From Atopsyche davidsoni (lineage: Eukaryota; Arthropoda; Insecta; Trichoptera; Hydrobiosidae): DNA of 64,000 nt. This document shows positions 12,451-24,672 of the stretch, one piece after another. A program made the translations under genes and the position numbers. Below the pieces are notes generated by a model that had not been told where the DNA came from, made no database searches, and was given only the letters and a program-made list of their open reading frames with translations. Positions within the stretch are counted from its first letter, which is position 1, and each line of letters begins with the position of its first letter. The stretch lies in NCBI GenBank assembly GCA_022113835.1, contig JAILWY010000026.1:9513001-9577000 (forward strand). Direction: 5' to 3'.

Positions 12451-13574
12451 AACGTGTTACTAATAAAATCGTGCTCGTATTAGTAAACTTCGTGTAAACG
12501 TTAATGGAAGCAGTCCGCTTAGTATGAACACTGCACCTCTATGAAGGCATATGAAAATTTTGCACACAATTAAGAAAGGTTCTGAAACTATAAAAAAAAA
12601 TAATATCAAATAAAATACAGATGTGAAATATTTTTGATTTATAGTAAAACATAAAATTAAGATAGCAAAATATCGTTTGAAAGTTGTTTATTACCTTGTT
12701 ATTTTTTATTCTCATCCGTATCATCTTCACAATAGGAAAACTTTAAATAAATAAAATTACCCAGCTTTTATCAACAAAATATAAAATGAAATATTCGAAA
12801 TATCGCTGTAATGAATTTGATACATCATGAAATATTAGCCTTCTGGAGCTAAATAAGGCGAGATGTCTCTTATCAAGTATGTTCGGGATATTTACGGCCT
12901 GGTATGTAATTACCATGGCGGAGAATAATTAATTTCGTTTTTTCAGGGTCTTCTAATTAGGAACTAATATTGACGTAGTGGGTTTAAAGTTCATAATAAA
13001 TATTTTTTTATTTGAATATTTTTGTTACCAGCGGCCTGGCATTAAAGTAAAACTTTTATATAGTATTTTACAAGCTCCTCGTAACACTTATAACAACGGT
13101 ATCTTTTTCAAGAGACATTTAAGCACTTTTTGTATTTAAAAAAAATGTAAATTTTAATGTAAACTTACGTATTTTCGAGTGTTTTATTTAAATTTCCATC
13201 AGATTTATTACCGATTTCATTAAAATATACTACATAAGTTCTCTACATTCTCTAGTAAAAAGATTTTCACCGAAAGAATAAAATATCAATTCTTTAGCTA
13301 GATTACGTTTTTATATTAATAATTGTTCAATTTAATTTCTTTTATTTTACTTTTTTTACTCAAATAATGTCATTTAGATGACAACCATAATTTAAAAAAA
13401 ATAATGTTTAAAATTAAATATCATTGAAACAATGTACAGAAATAATGAGTTTTTTTAATATATTATACAAATGTAATTAATTAGTTTTTTTATATTTTAT
13501 TCATTTCTATTTAAAACTTTAAAATACTCAAAATTATGTACAAGCCCAAGTTATTGCAAACTTAATTAGAAAGC

Positions 13575-13860
13575 AAACCAGCAGAGTATTCCCGCCGGGA
13601 AGCTGCACTTACTCGGTTTGAATAAAGGATAAAGTTTTTCCCAGGAGAATATTGGTTTTCCTGGCACACATGCGAACAGAAAATTTACTTGAAAATCTCA
13701 CGGTGAGCTCAGTTGTTTTCCATTAATGTGAAGTTGCGATGGGAACGTGACAGCTTTGCATAATGCGGTGATGAAAGAATCTGACTCCGATCATTATAAA
13801 AGGATTTCCCCACTCCCGCTTACGTTTGAAATAATACCCACAGAACCTTTTTACCTACGT
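13575..13860 (+). promoter_or_regulatory. Islet with TATA-like box
   Basis: A moderately GC-richer stretch holds TTCCCGCCGGGAA (about 13588) and a good TATA-box match, TATAAAAGG, at 13795-13803. No insect-type initiator lies at the expected distance and no clear frame follows, so a real core promoter is unproven. Confidence 0.2.
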
Positions 13861-15842
13861 TTTCAGTTTATAACACTGAAAGCTTCGGATTAATAACAAT
13901 TATTTTCGTAGATTGGACTAAACTATGTTAATATTATTTTGATATTTTTCATTTGGTAATTTTTCACTTTGATTCGACAATATCACGTGGAATTTAATGT
14001 TCGAAACAACAGCGATTAATATTAGCTTCACGGTTTCATCTTATCTCTACATGTAATGAGGTTTTGGAACAAATCGAAAGCTTGACAAAGACATATTGAT
14101 GATACCATGTTCTACATAGAGCTTTTGGATAATAGCTAAATTATGTTTTAGAGCTGGTAATTAAGAAGATCTCAAGCGTACTTCTCGCTTTAACCCTTAA
14201 TGCTGAAAAATTACCGCACACTGAAAAATATCGAAAACTATCAAGTATAACAAGCAGAATTAATTTAATATTTTTGTATAATTTCATAATTTTAAGGGGT
14301 CAACTATTAAAACTACCAATTTATATTTTAACGAATAGAGAAATTTATGTATTCAATATTTTTATTTATGTCTCAAATTTAATATACGGCATATACGTCA
14401 TGAATTCTAGGAACTGATTTTTTTTAGGTAACAATTCATTTATATAAAAAAAAACTTTTAGTTCCTATTTGGTGAGCTGAACAAAGAAATTGGCAGCGCT
14501 CATAAAAGACGTATCAATTGTTTCTTTTTCTTATAGTATTACGGAGAGTAATAAGTGAGCGCACAGTGCTTTTACTATTGATGGAATGAGATAATCCCTA
14601 GAGAAGACAGCATTTGATGGGACTATTTCAATTTAAATGACCCATGCAGTCCCCGTTGCCCGCTCGGTTCCATTGATCTTGTGTCGCGTCATAAATTTTT
14701 ATCGCGAATTTTATATAAAAAGCACATCTGAACCCCAACGTAAATCTCACACCAACCTGTCCATCGAAAAAATGAATATATCTCGATATTTTTTATCAAG
14801 TGCATTTTTCTCGTCACGGTGGAGGTCAACTAAACTAAAACTAAAAAAAAAAAACAATTTATTCTAATAAGTTTATGAAGCAGATATTCGCTAGATATAT
14901 TATACTAATTACTGCACATCTTTTTGAGTTAATATAAAGTCGATTTTATGTAAATATTATTTATGGTATTGTGGTAAACTTATTTCTTTCAAATTGAATC
15001 TGCAACTTTTTTATGGGTAAATTATTCATTCAAAAAGTTAACCTGAAAATATTGATATTTGATAAAAAAAAATGCATGTTAGTTTTTCACAATTACTTAC
15101 AGTGCGTGATAATAAAGAAGTTTTAAATTTTATTGCATTATTTGAAAAGTCGATAGATATATATGTCGGTGATAACGATACATCGTTCATTTATTCAGGT
15201 CCCTGTTTTGGACAAATTTAAGATTTACTTACGATCTGATAGAAATTTGTAATCAAAAGAGAAATATGTTTGTAGCAAAGTTAAATTTAAAAATTTTAAA
15301 TTGGCAAACTGTTTTCTTTGCAAAAATATATAACTTTGTTTTACTTTCGAGAAACCTCTTTCGTTGGTAAATATTTTCTTCGTACATGATATACGTCTAC
15401 TTTGAACATATTCCTAAAAAAATAATAAACATCACTGAGCTTCTACGTAAACCATCTTATATGATTTATCTCAAGTTTTGCTGTGTAAAGGCTGAGTTTT
15501 GTTGAAAATTAAACAATACACAACTTTACAAAATAGATTTCTTCCTTTGTTTGGTATGTTATTATATATTCACACTATAACATATATATTCTCAAAGCTT
15601 TCATTTCTCATTTGAAATAAAAGAAAACTTAATAGTTGAATTTATATTTGCCGTTTACATATCTCATTATCTAATACGCTATACACGTTAACCTCAATCT
15701 CATATATCCTTGGTTATTTTGCATTTAAATCCACCTTGGCCGTATATTCTTATTGTGAGATGTAAGGTTCTCTTACGAGCGCATTATCCGTCTTGCGGGG
15801 CAACGGCGTAGTAAACTGGTAGATTGTACATCTTATATTGCA

Positions 15843-15901
15843 ATGCATGCAAATAGACCGGGACTCCGAGCTTTCATCAGATCCGAGAAGACTTCTGATG
15901 A
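15843..15901. promoter_or_regulatory. Octamer ATGCAAAT and 8-bp dyad
   Basis: ATGCATGCAAAT contains a POU octamer (ATGCAAAT). Thirty bases on, TCATCAGA (15874-15881) and TCTGATGA (15894-15901) form a perfect 8-bp inverted repeat around a 12-nt spacer. The CTGATGA here is not followed by a hammerhead-type stem II and GAAA, so it is not a ribozyme. Confidence 0.3.
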
Positions 15902-16359
15902 GTTTCATTCCAATAAAAAAACTAAACATACATTCACATATTAAAAACAGTTATCTTTTTTATTATAATAAAACTTCTTAACAAAGAACAAATTAGATTA
16001 TTTTACTTTTAATTTTAGCTTATAAGATATTTAATTAATTTTTGCATAAGCAGTTAACATGTCATTCTTTACATCTAATTGTCTTCGAGTAAATCTTATT
16101 ACTAAATAAATATTTTTTATGTTAGCACTGTCAAGTGAACCAAAATAGATGTACGTTCAATAAATTTTGATGCGACCATAAATCACTTAATTCAATTTAT
16201 TAACATTATTATAATGATTTTGGATTATATTTAAGCAAACGTTTATGTACCGTATACGAAAATGTTTATACAAAACATAAAGGTCCTTGTTCTATACAAA
16301 GAAGCTGTATCTCAATATAAGCACAGATAAAGCCAAGTACCGTAAATACACTCAGACAA

Positions 16360-16560
16360 CCCAATGGTGATTTCTAGAGCCCCAGATTCCAGCTTCCCGA
16401 CTGAGAACGCTGGCGAGCTGCTAAGTATTGTTTCTAAATTAAACTTTCAATTTAGATTCCGAGTGCTATCAGTGGGCGGTCGTGGCCGCCATGGTCCCCC
16501 GCCCCGGCCGAGGGGCTCCGCTGCAATACTAAGTAGGTGTCGGCTTTGTATTGCTCTATA
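16360..16560. promoter_or_regulatory. GC-rich islet
   Basis: The core GTGGCCGCCATGGTCCCCCGCCCCGGCC is GC-rich. A 92-codon plus-strand frame (16364-16642) crosses it but runs into AT-rich low-complexity sequence and has no recognised domain. A candidate regulatory element. Confidence 0.28.
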
Positions 16561-17029
16561 TCTATACAAACGTTTAACCTTTGGCAGAGCTTGCCTTACT
16601 CAGAACATTAAAAAACCAAGAATACTCTTTAAAAAAAATTAACTTTTGCATCCCCTTTTTTGGGGAACAACATTTAATCAATCTTAAAATTGATAAATGA
16701 TAAAATATGTAGCGATTCTATTCGAACATTTTATTTTAATATTTAAAAATAAATATGGTGAGTAACAACTACAAATTCAACTACTGTAATTTTGGGTGTT
16801 TTATACATAATTTTTTGTAATGAAAAATACAAGCAACATTCGTTGTATGTAAAATTTAAGATATACGCTGAGAATTTAGCTTGAAAAGATTATTAATATT
16901 CTTACCAATCGGTTTATACGTTACCGAGGATATTAATTTAAATTTACAATATTTTACAGCAACATATGAATATTAATTTGAAATAATGAATTTTATAACA
17001 ATTTGGAATATTATTATTGTGGTTTGAGA

Positions 17030-17190
17030 GACATTGCCTTTCTCTGGTGGCAATCGGATGACATCGGTTTCTTCACCGCCGGACATCGTCTGCGGGCGGC
17101 GCACGGCGGCATCCGCCCTGTCGAGCCATCTCGTTGAAACCGGAAATAACTGTCTCGGAAGTCAGCCGCTTAACCTCACGAGCCATGTCT
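17030..17190. promoter_or_regulatory. GC-rich islet
   Basis: A GC-rich block including CTGCGGGCGGCGCACGGCGG. The 77-codon plus frame 17034-17267 spans it without recognisable motifs. Candidate conserved non-coding element. Confidence 0.28.
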
Positions 17191-17733
17191 ACAGGAATCG
17201 TGCCTGTCGATATATTTCATCTTTCATGACAATGAACTGTTTCTCTGTATCATTGTTATTTCGTTAATATTATTGAATGATAAATTTGTTGAATAGCACG
17301 TACTCAAAAATATTGCCTTCATCTCAGAGGCATAATTTAACAAAAGTAACACTTTCTATACTCATCCATCACTATTTTCATCTGAAAAATTTGAGTAGTT
17401 TTCAGAATTCCACTTTCTTTTTCCCACTACAGACTGAGGTCAGATCTTGAATTTGAAATAGAAATTCCAGAATTTCTTATAAAAACTTTCTCGAATTTTT
17501 TTCCTTATCGAGCCTCTTACTAACTTTTTGAGTGTTTGTGAAAATTAAAATTTGAGTTTTTAATTGAATTTTTAAAAATAAAGCAGATTTTTTACAGCAT
17601 GATTAAAAACTAGAGCGACATTATAAGCTTTTCTTTTTTTGGAAAAGTTAGGTTTACATTATTTCTCTTATGATTTCTACAGGGTAAGTAGGTATTTTAT
17701 AAATTGAGTCTTATGAAAATAATGTATTAAATG

Positions 17734-18051
17734 CTAATTGTTTATTTTCAATTTAATCTCGTAAATTGAAGCAGTATAAACTATCTGAGCTTTCTTTCTG
17801 ATTGCAAACAAAACACTTCCAACATTAAACCCCTTGGAGCGATACAAATAAAGAACTTTTGTTCTTTCAACAAGACGGCAAGAATAACAAAACATCAATC
17901 TTATTGACTTTCTCACACAATGAAAAACATTCTTAAACCTAATTCTATAGCCTTCTAAAAGGAGAACGATCTCAACAGACAAGGGTGAAATACACTCCGA
18001 GATCTCGAGCGCCCCCTCGACCCGCAGCCTTCGAGTGTCCAGCGGGCGCAC
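17734..18051 (-). CDS. Weak candidate ORF, 105 codons
   Basis: A minus-strand frame starts in a GC-richer islet (17985-18190) and stays open for 105 codons through more AT-rich DNA. It keeps a mixed composition with Arg, Val and several Cys (CYSCRLVERTKVLYLYRSKG at about residues 54-73). It ends ATTAAATTGAAAATAAACAATTAG, so an AATAAA overlaps the stop. I recognise no domain. A frame on the other strand (17985-18203) overlaps the islet. It could be a decayed transposon fragment or chance; translated similarity would decide. Confidence 0.15.
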   Translation of the reverse strand: MRPLDTRRLRVEGALEISECISPLSVEIVLLLEGYRIRFKNVFHCVRKSIRLMFCYSCRLVERTKVLYLYRSKGFNVGSVLFAIRKKAQIVYTASIYEIKLKINN

Positions 18052-19299
18052 AGCTGGACCGCAATAATTATTATGATCATAAGTTTGTGATGAAGCCTCT
18101 GTGTGTACTGAGGGTGTTCGCCACCATCCAATTCACAATCAGCGGTTTCAATCAAAATCCTACTGGAGCTTTCGGGAAGCTCGAGATTGAATTTTATAAT
18201 TGATACTTGGCCGCGTAACTCTCATAATATAAAATGATTTCCGCATAGCTCGCCGGCTTAAAGTTTTCAATATCAGGAAGCGAATCTTGTTTCCTGGACA
18301 ATTAACTTTTTTAACTTAAAATTTATGTTTACTAACATGTCGAATATCATCAATTTTCTCATTTTATTTAACCTTAAACGTATAATACGTTACAAAGCAA
18401 AAATTGACAAGTATTATTAGGATAAAACTGAGACATTTTAAAAAGTTGCGTTTTTAATGAGAGCTCTCGAGGTCCCAGGATTTAGGGCATTGTTTTTATA
18501 CATTAAAAAGTTTATGAAAATGATACATAATATCTGAAAATTTAAATTTGTTACTTGAAATGTAACTTAAATTTTTAAAAAAAATTCGATGTTAGCAAAA
18601 AAATATTTCAAAATAAACATTGAAATTTATTTCAGCTTTGAATTTTTAAGTTCTAATTTTCGTTGCCAATATTTTGTTAAATCAAGCAATAAAAAATGTA
18701 TCAACATATCTGTTTACTGTATGTCTTGTCGATGTTTTATTTTTTATTTTAGGTACTTTGTTAGATTAGTTAGTATTAAAATATTATTAAACCGCAACGA
18801 GGCTGTTTCCCACAGCTGCATAATGGGACATCATCAATAAGAGCCATCGAGTCTGTAGGACCGTGTAATGGGAGATTAAATCAATAATAGTGTGTGCTTG
18901 CCAAATTACACAGGCGCTCTATTGACACGAGCGTCATATTGGATGATGTGAATCGAACCAAAATGGATTGATGCAATATAATTACTTAATTTAGCATTCA
19001 TCAATTAAAATAAATTAATCAAACATTACATGTATCAATACATTTTTTCCTATATTGAATTTTGTTGTTTTATTCGTGAGCTGCTTAGCTCTTACATTTT
19101 TTAAATGTAATCTGTATTAAAAAAATATTGAATGTATAATATAATGTAGTCAAGAATATTCTGTTAAAACATGTTAACAAGGTACTTGTTAAACATCTAA
19201 TTACATTGCTTTTCCCCCTATTTTTTCTAATGAATATCTTTACTCATTACAGTTGACAGCAATATTCTTAGTTGAGTGGATTTCTCGTGAATTTTGTCT

Positions 19300-19432
19300 C
19301 ATGGTCTTATTTTATTAAGTGCCTACTTTCAAGAATTACATTTATAAATATTTACTCGTCCTAGTTATTTTATATATTTGTCTTGTATTAAGCATTAGAT
19401 GATTTCAATAAATTCTTATTCTTATTATTTCA
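19300..19432 (+). mobile_element. Possible LINE 3' tail
   Basis: The segment ends ATTAGATGATTTCAATAAATT followed by CTTATTCTTATTATTT. An AATAAA placed directly before a short TTATT(C) simple repeat is a common arrangement at the 3' ends of insect non-LTR retrotransposons. No reverse-transcriptase frame is visible upstream, so at most a short 5'-truncated copy remains. The call is from general style, not from a matched family. Confidence 0.25.
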
Positions 19433-21889
19433 AACCCCTGATATTAACTCTCCATGTAGCTTTTGTCGAAAAATTATACAGAATGAGTTGAAAAATCATT
19501 GACGAAAAATGAATGAAGATGAGATAAAAAATAAGTGACGACTTGCTTGTGAAAATCTCCCGCGGCTAATAATATCCAATATTGGATTAGCCTCGAATTT
19601 TATAATCTCTTCAAACTTGCCCGATATAGATTTATAAAAGTTTATATCATCTAATGAAATTAGGTTGCCTAATATAACATCATAATAAAATATAACAAAA
19701 TTTTCTGAAATATCTAAATATTTTTAGATAACACCCTCGTTACATAAGAAAATACTTGAATATTCAAACAAATGATTGAGCCTCAGCGAGTGAAGAGTAT
19801 TTAATTTATCCGAATACTCAAAATTTTCTTTTATAATATTGCTTGGAGGCTTATTTCATGAAACTTGATATAATATATAACTGTTGTTATGTAACCTGGC
19901 TATTTAGCTAGCCAGGATAATAAGTCTGCTCTCTATTTGATATCAATCGATCGTTCTTATTAAATTGAATATTGAAGATCTCGGCGGTTTTGGATTCCAA
20001 ATACAATTGGTTTGGCCCTTCAAACACTTGGCAAAGGCAATATAGCCAAGAAGTTTTAACTCAATTCCACACAGAGGGATTCCGATCAAAGAACTGTGAA
20101 ATATTTCAATCAATCAAAGAACGTGCTCTCGCAAGAAATATTTCTCTAGTCAGAAGTGAAATTAAATTGAGAAATAAGAAATTTCAATCGGCGGCCGATT
20201 TTATTTCGATTTACTTTGAATATTCAATTATGGGAAAACACTGTTCACTGTGAATATAAAATGTTAGTAACCACATTGAAAAATACTATTCATTGTAATT
20301 ATTTTATATTAACTGGAGTATTTTTTGGAATACTTTAAATAGTTCCCATATATTTTACATCGTATTAAATTTGTTATTTGCAACGTGATATCAATACTTT
20401 CAAATGAATTTAATTAGTCATCAAAAATACAAAAACTTGTTTCCAATGGACAAATCATAGAAAATAAAACATAAATTTACAATCGTGAGAAAAAAATAAA
20501 TGCATATGCTGTTAACAAATATTGAGTAACATTAAATAAATAGTGTTTACCTTTTATGATTAATTTTACAAAATATTAGAGATACATATTGCTCAGATGG
20601 TTAAAAAAAACCAGCTTGCGCCCTGTCCCTTTAATTTATACTGAAAAGGATAAGTAAGACCCAAATATAAGGTTTTAGCTCCAGATTTCATTTTTTTTGT
20701 TTAAATTCCGCGTAGTCATTAAATCAACAAAATGGCTAAAGGTGATGACGAGGCTTTTTTAATAATTTTGTATAAATCATTCTCTAACCAGGCACTTAGT
20801 ATGGAAATTGATCAGACTTTTGCGTTAAACGTGTTGAAGCCTAGTCATGTGCCCGAGCTTTATTAGGTGTGGTATGACATTATTTAAAATTTATTTTGGT
20901 GCTTATTAACTAGAACGGGCGTATAATTTAAAAATATTTGATGAATGGTATTTAACCTGGTTACTGAGCTTATCACGTCATAGCAATCACGCGAGGTCTC
21001 TAAAGCGCTGATGTATTACTTAAATATTTATAAGCTTCAACATGGAAGGGAATGTGGTTATCAACAGTTCCATTTTGTTGGCATGTACATTTTATTTTTT
21101 ATAAAAATGACTTTAATGTAAATTGTTTAATAAAATTGATAAACTTTGTACATAACGCAATATATGTATTTGTATTAAACAATGACTGCAAAGACTATCA
21201 GTACAAAACTTGTATCATCAGTATTAAACACCGTTTAAATTGGTACATAATCATCCTAGGCATGGAATCAATTTCAAAAGAAAAAAATATCAAAAGCGTT
21301 ATGTGCTTTGACACTATTCGAAAACTTTTATTAATTGTTATAAGAAAAAATTTCTTAGGATTTGTTACAGAAAATGTTGAACCTTTTTAAGTTTCATCAG
21401 ACTATTACGATAGAAAGACATTTTATTTTCAGAACAATTAGCTTTTGGCTTTTTGGTTAAGATTATTGATTGAAAACTTGTTATTTTCTTCATGGTAGGC
21501 AAATGCCTAATTTTCAAATAAAAAAATCATTTATAATAAAACATAATAGCGAATCATAATTACGACTAAAATTATTTTTTAGACGAATTAAATGATGAGA
21601 AAAATAAATCATGGTTAAATTATGAATTGAAACGATATTTTTATTTAAAAGCTCAAATTGGTTCATGCGAAGAACTTTTTATTAGAGTAAGTCACGTCAA
21701 TAGTAAATTCATACACATTTAGTGCATAACAGAACTTTAACGAATTCACAATTTTATATTTTCAAATTATACGTGGCTGTATCGCATTGCTCGTTATATA
21801 CATGATAACGTAATTTAATAATTTATACAATTTGTTGTTCAAGTTAGAATCAAGAAAACGATTAAAATAAGCATATGAACTGATCGGCA

Positions 21890-22050
21890 GAGTCACCTTG
21901 GGTTCTCCTTGAAGCTCTTGCATATGGGTATTGCTTTTAAATTGTGAGTTGGCCTCGGGGGTTCAGAGGTAAATGGTCTAAAACGGTGTCAGGTGAAATA
22001 TGTCGAGTCTCCAAGGAGCGGCACCCATGACGTGTCCCCAGCAAACTAAT
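21890..22050. promoter_or_regulatory. GC-richer islet
   Basis: A GC-richer block running through GGCCTCGGGGGTTCAGAGG and CCAAGGAGCGGCACCCATGA. It is non-coding by eye. A candidate conserved element close to the hairpin insertion at 22.3 kb. Confidence 0.22.
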
Positions 22051-22369
22051 ATTTCTTGTCAGTAAAAAGGTTATACAAATATACTGCCAGGTCATTCTAC
22101 GTGCATGGCTACGGAAGCAATTCGTTTACAGCTTATCAATTTAAAGAAGAAAAAACTATATGGGCTTTGTTACAAAATTAACAATCCAATCAAAACAAAA
22201 TTACTTATTGTCATATAAAGCGGTTAGGGTGTTCCAAAGTATATTTTTTAATAAAATAAAGCATACTTAAGTTAAGAAATTCAATATTTTTGACAGTACT
22301 TGGTGGAATTCCATTTTAATATTTTTGAATAAAATACTTGAGTGATTTTCCACATTTTCGTTTTTATTA

Positions 22370-22410
22370 GTGACCGGTTTCGCCAACCTTTCACGTTGGC
22401 ATTATCAAAC
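22370..22410 (-). ncRNA. Hammerhead-like motif, left arm (variant core)
   Basis: Read on the minus strand: TTGATAA, one unpaired T, a 6-bp stem II GCCAAC/GTTGGC with a 7-nt loop, then GAAAC-CG-GTC. This gives a 2-bp stem III (AC/GT) and a GTC cleavage triplet; stem I is only GT/AC before mismatches. Against the canonical CTGATGA, position 3 is U and position 8 is A. These two residues pair in the active fold, so the double change keeps a pair (U3-A8). Activity is uncertain: G8 is catalytic and stem I is weak. Confidence 0.5.
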
Positions 22411-22453
22411 AGAGTGATAATGCCAACGTGAAAGGTTGGCGAAACCGGTCTCT
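22411..22453 (+). ncRNA. Hammerhead-like motif, right arm (degenerate core)
   Basis: On the plus strand: stem I AGA/TCT, core GTGATAA, one unpaired T, stem II GCCAAC/GTTGGC with a GTGAAAG loop, GAAA, stem III AC/GT with a CG loop, and a GTC cleavage triplet. Positions 3 and 8 are G and A, which cannot form the normal pair, so this copy is predicted to be inactive. It is the near mirror of the minus-strand motif at 22370-22410. Confidence 0.5.
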
Positions 22454-23399
22454 AATAAAAAAGAAAATGTGGAAAATCACTCAAGTATTTTATTCAAAAA
22501 TATCATACTTAAGTTATTAACTTTAGTAACGGAAAATAACTAAAGAAGTATTTTAATTATAGTTGTACCTTAGTTACCAATTTTGTTAGTATAATACCAG
22601 CACTTTGTTATCACGATGCCCTTACATAATATTTCAAAAGGTTATTTTAATATTGTACTTCACCCATTATTTAAAACGGTGGCTATTTTGGAATAGTTTC
22701 TGTTATTATTTAAGATATATCATTTTCTGTAATAAATTAAACCAAGAGGGATTTGCGCCTATCTCCTTTTCATTACTTTAGCCTACGTACCCGTTATTAA
22801 TTCAGGGGAAATTCAAACACTGAATAAAGTTTGTATACCTCAAAGAAAACTTCCCATAAATGGCAAACTAATCCATTGTACGCATTATTATATCTGTGAT
22901 GTAAATAACAATTATTTTCCGAAGCTCGTCGGACTAATCCTGTCGATTTTAAGCAAACTAACTTTGCGAAAGCTCCAAGTTATTATCTCAGTGTAAAGTT
23001 AAAAGCTTCGGTAAAAGTCAGCTATGTACACGGTGACTTTAAAGTCGTACCAACACCTGAATGATACGTCATACTCTTTAAAAAAAAAAACCTTATATTT
23101 ACATTATCTAGTTTAAAACCTTCTGAAAATATATAATATTGATGTGTGTAGGTGCGCGTGTGTTAATAAAAAACTAATAAAAAGAATAAAAAACTATTTT
23201 CATACGACATAAATAGTAGAGGTCCGAAACATAAATTTATCAATCATTATAAAAGTTTATTTTTATCGTAACATAATATGACTTACGTATTATTACAAGA
23301 TTTGACTTCTCTGCTATAGTTTTATGACTTCATATTTTAATTAAAAAAATCCTGTTGGACATTCACAAAGACATAATATAATGATTCAGTGGGATTTTA

Positions 23400-23640
23400 A
23401 ATGTCATGTACGTAAAAGCTAGAACACAAAGAGTACTTTCCATACGGCTCAGTACACTACCCAGAGCCAGCTCGGGGACGCCCGCCCTTCAGTTCTTTTT
23501 TCCAGCCCAGCAGCGATATATTTTACTTCATTTTTACTGTCTGTATTGCTCTTTGTGTGAGGCGAAAATATCAGAATTTACCATGACAGTTCCGCGATTT
23601 GCTTGTGTGAAGCGTGAAGCATTGTTTTAGACGTCAAGCA
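23400..23640. promoter_or_regulatory. GC-richer islet
   Basis: The core CCAGCTCGGGGACGCCCGCCC is followed by a polypyrimidine tract and then CAGCCCAGCAGCG. A 74-codon plus frame crosses it without a recognisable motif. Candidate regulatory element. Confidence 0.22.
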
Positions 23641-24672
23641 AACGAGGAGTGATTTCACATGACAGCGCGGTCCACATTTAAAGTCGTAAAAACTTTACGA
23701 CTCAATATTGAACACTCGGTTATATTCAGGTTGTTAAAAACTTATCAGTTTTTTTACTACATTTAATACCTGACAGGATTTTTCAGTGGCCGGATATGAG
23801 AGCTTTTATTATTGACCCATGGTAATTTACGCAGAATCGTTTATTTTAATACGACATAATGACATTATATCACCGCACTAAACGATTTTTATTATTAGTT
23901 TCCATTTTGTTGTAACATTTTATATGCTTATGTGCTATTTTATTTTTATTTTTATATTTCAATATTAAAAACAACATCAAGCTCTTTGGTCTGGTTAAGC
24001 ATACAATGTTATTACATACAGATCACCAATTTTTCAATTTTCACGGACAAAAGTGGAAAATGTCTAACATACACCATATATACATATAAATATTTTAAAT
24101 AAAATATTTTTATGATTTTTTCATATGTTAAACTAAGTTTTTTTTTTTACTTAAAATATTAAAATGGATTTCCACCAAGTACTCTCTGTATTTCGCAAAA
24201 TATTTAATATAACACGTCACGAAGAAGAGTGCTAAGACTGTGTTGAAAAAATTCTATTTTAGTAAGTTTTGTTTACTCTAGTTAAAGTGCTAAAAATGAT
24301 AAAGATGAATATTTCAAAACCAATTTTTATTAACAATGGACGCGAACACCTACGTTACAGCAATCGTTTTTATTTATTCAATATATCCAAGGAAATCATG
24401 TTTACTTCAATTATTCCTAATAAAAGCAATACGTAAGAAATATTTTACTGTCCTTCAGTGAAATATTTGAATAAAACTCACTACCATGTCGCGTTTCAGC
24501 AAATACGTTGATTTTTTTTAAAAGCTTTCTTTGAACCAAACATCCAAGGTTTATTTATTTTGAATTTACTTTTTCACTAATAAATTTTTAAATTGATAAT
24601 TTATCATACTTGGTATCTACAAAAACAGTATTTCATATATTGAGAACATCTAACCGGCTTTTTCTGTTTCAG

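Larger units (their letters stand above)
12451..16359. other. AT-rich non-coding stretch
   Basis: No supported gene. It contains the islet at 13575-13860 and the dyad and octamer at 15843-15901, listed separately. Short frames (12539-12730 minus, 14637-14867 plus) are unremarkable. Confidence 0.5.
18204..22261. other. AT-rich non-coding stretch
   Basis: No supported gene. Open frames at 18589-18840, 19972-20253 (93 codons, plus) and 21052-21390 (112 codons, plus) have no recognised motif. A hairpin CCTGGCT...AGCCAGG lies at about 19895-19916. A possible LINE tail (19300-19432) and an islet (21890-22050) are listed separately. Confidence 0.45.
22262..22516. mobile_element. Short hammerhead-bearing inverted-repeat insertion (PLE-like)
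   Basis: The sequence shows two 89-bp arms, 22319-22407 and 22415-22503, that are reverse complements with only two mismatches around a 7-nt spacer. To the left, 22275-22318 adds a 44-bp extension resembling a diverged copy of the arm end. The unit 22275-22503 is bounded immediately on both sides by the same 13 bases, CATACTTAAGTTA (22262-22274 and 22504-22516), which look like a target-site duplication. Each arm carries a hammerhead-like motif. Known background: Penelope-like elements carry minimal hammerheads in their pseudo-LTRs, often have inverted copies and short one-sided extensions, and make target duplications of variable length. I infer a compact PLE-derived copy. A foldback MITE is the alternative. 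There is no coding capacity. Confidence 0.7.

Noticed and set aside
15894..15901. CTGATGA core-like sequence
   Set aside because: It is followed by GTTTCATTCC with no stem II and no GAAA; it is only half of a simple dyad.
17677..17686. CTACAGGGTA, matching the first ten bases of miR-10 in reverse
   Set aside because: The match stops after about eleven bases and no complementary arm is present within 100 bp on either side, so there is no precursor hairpin.
18949..18960. TGAATCGAACCA, a tRNA B-box-like sequence on the minus strand
   Set aside because: No A box or cloverleaf arms at tRNA distance; not a tRNA or an evident tRNA-derived SINE.
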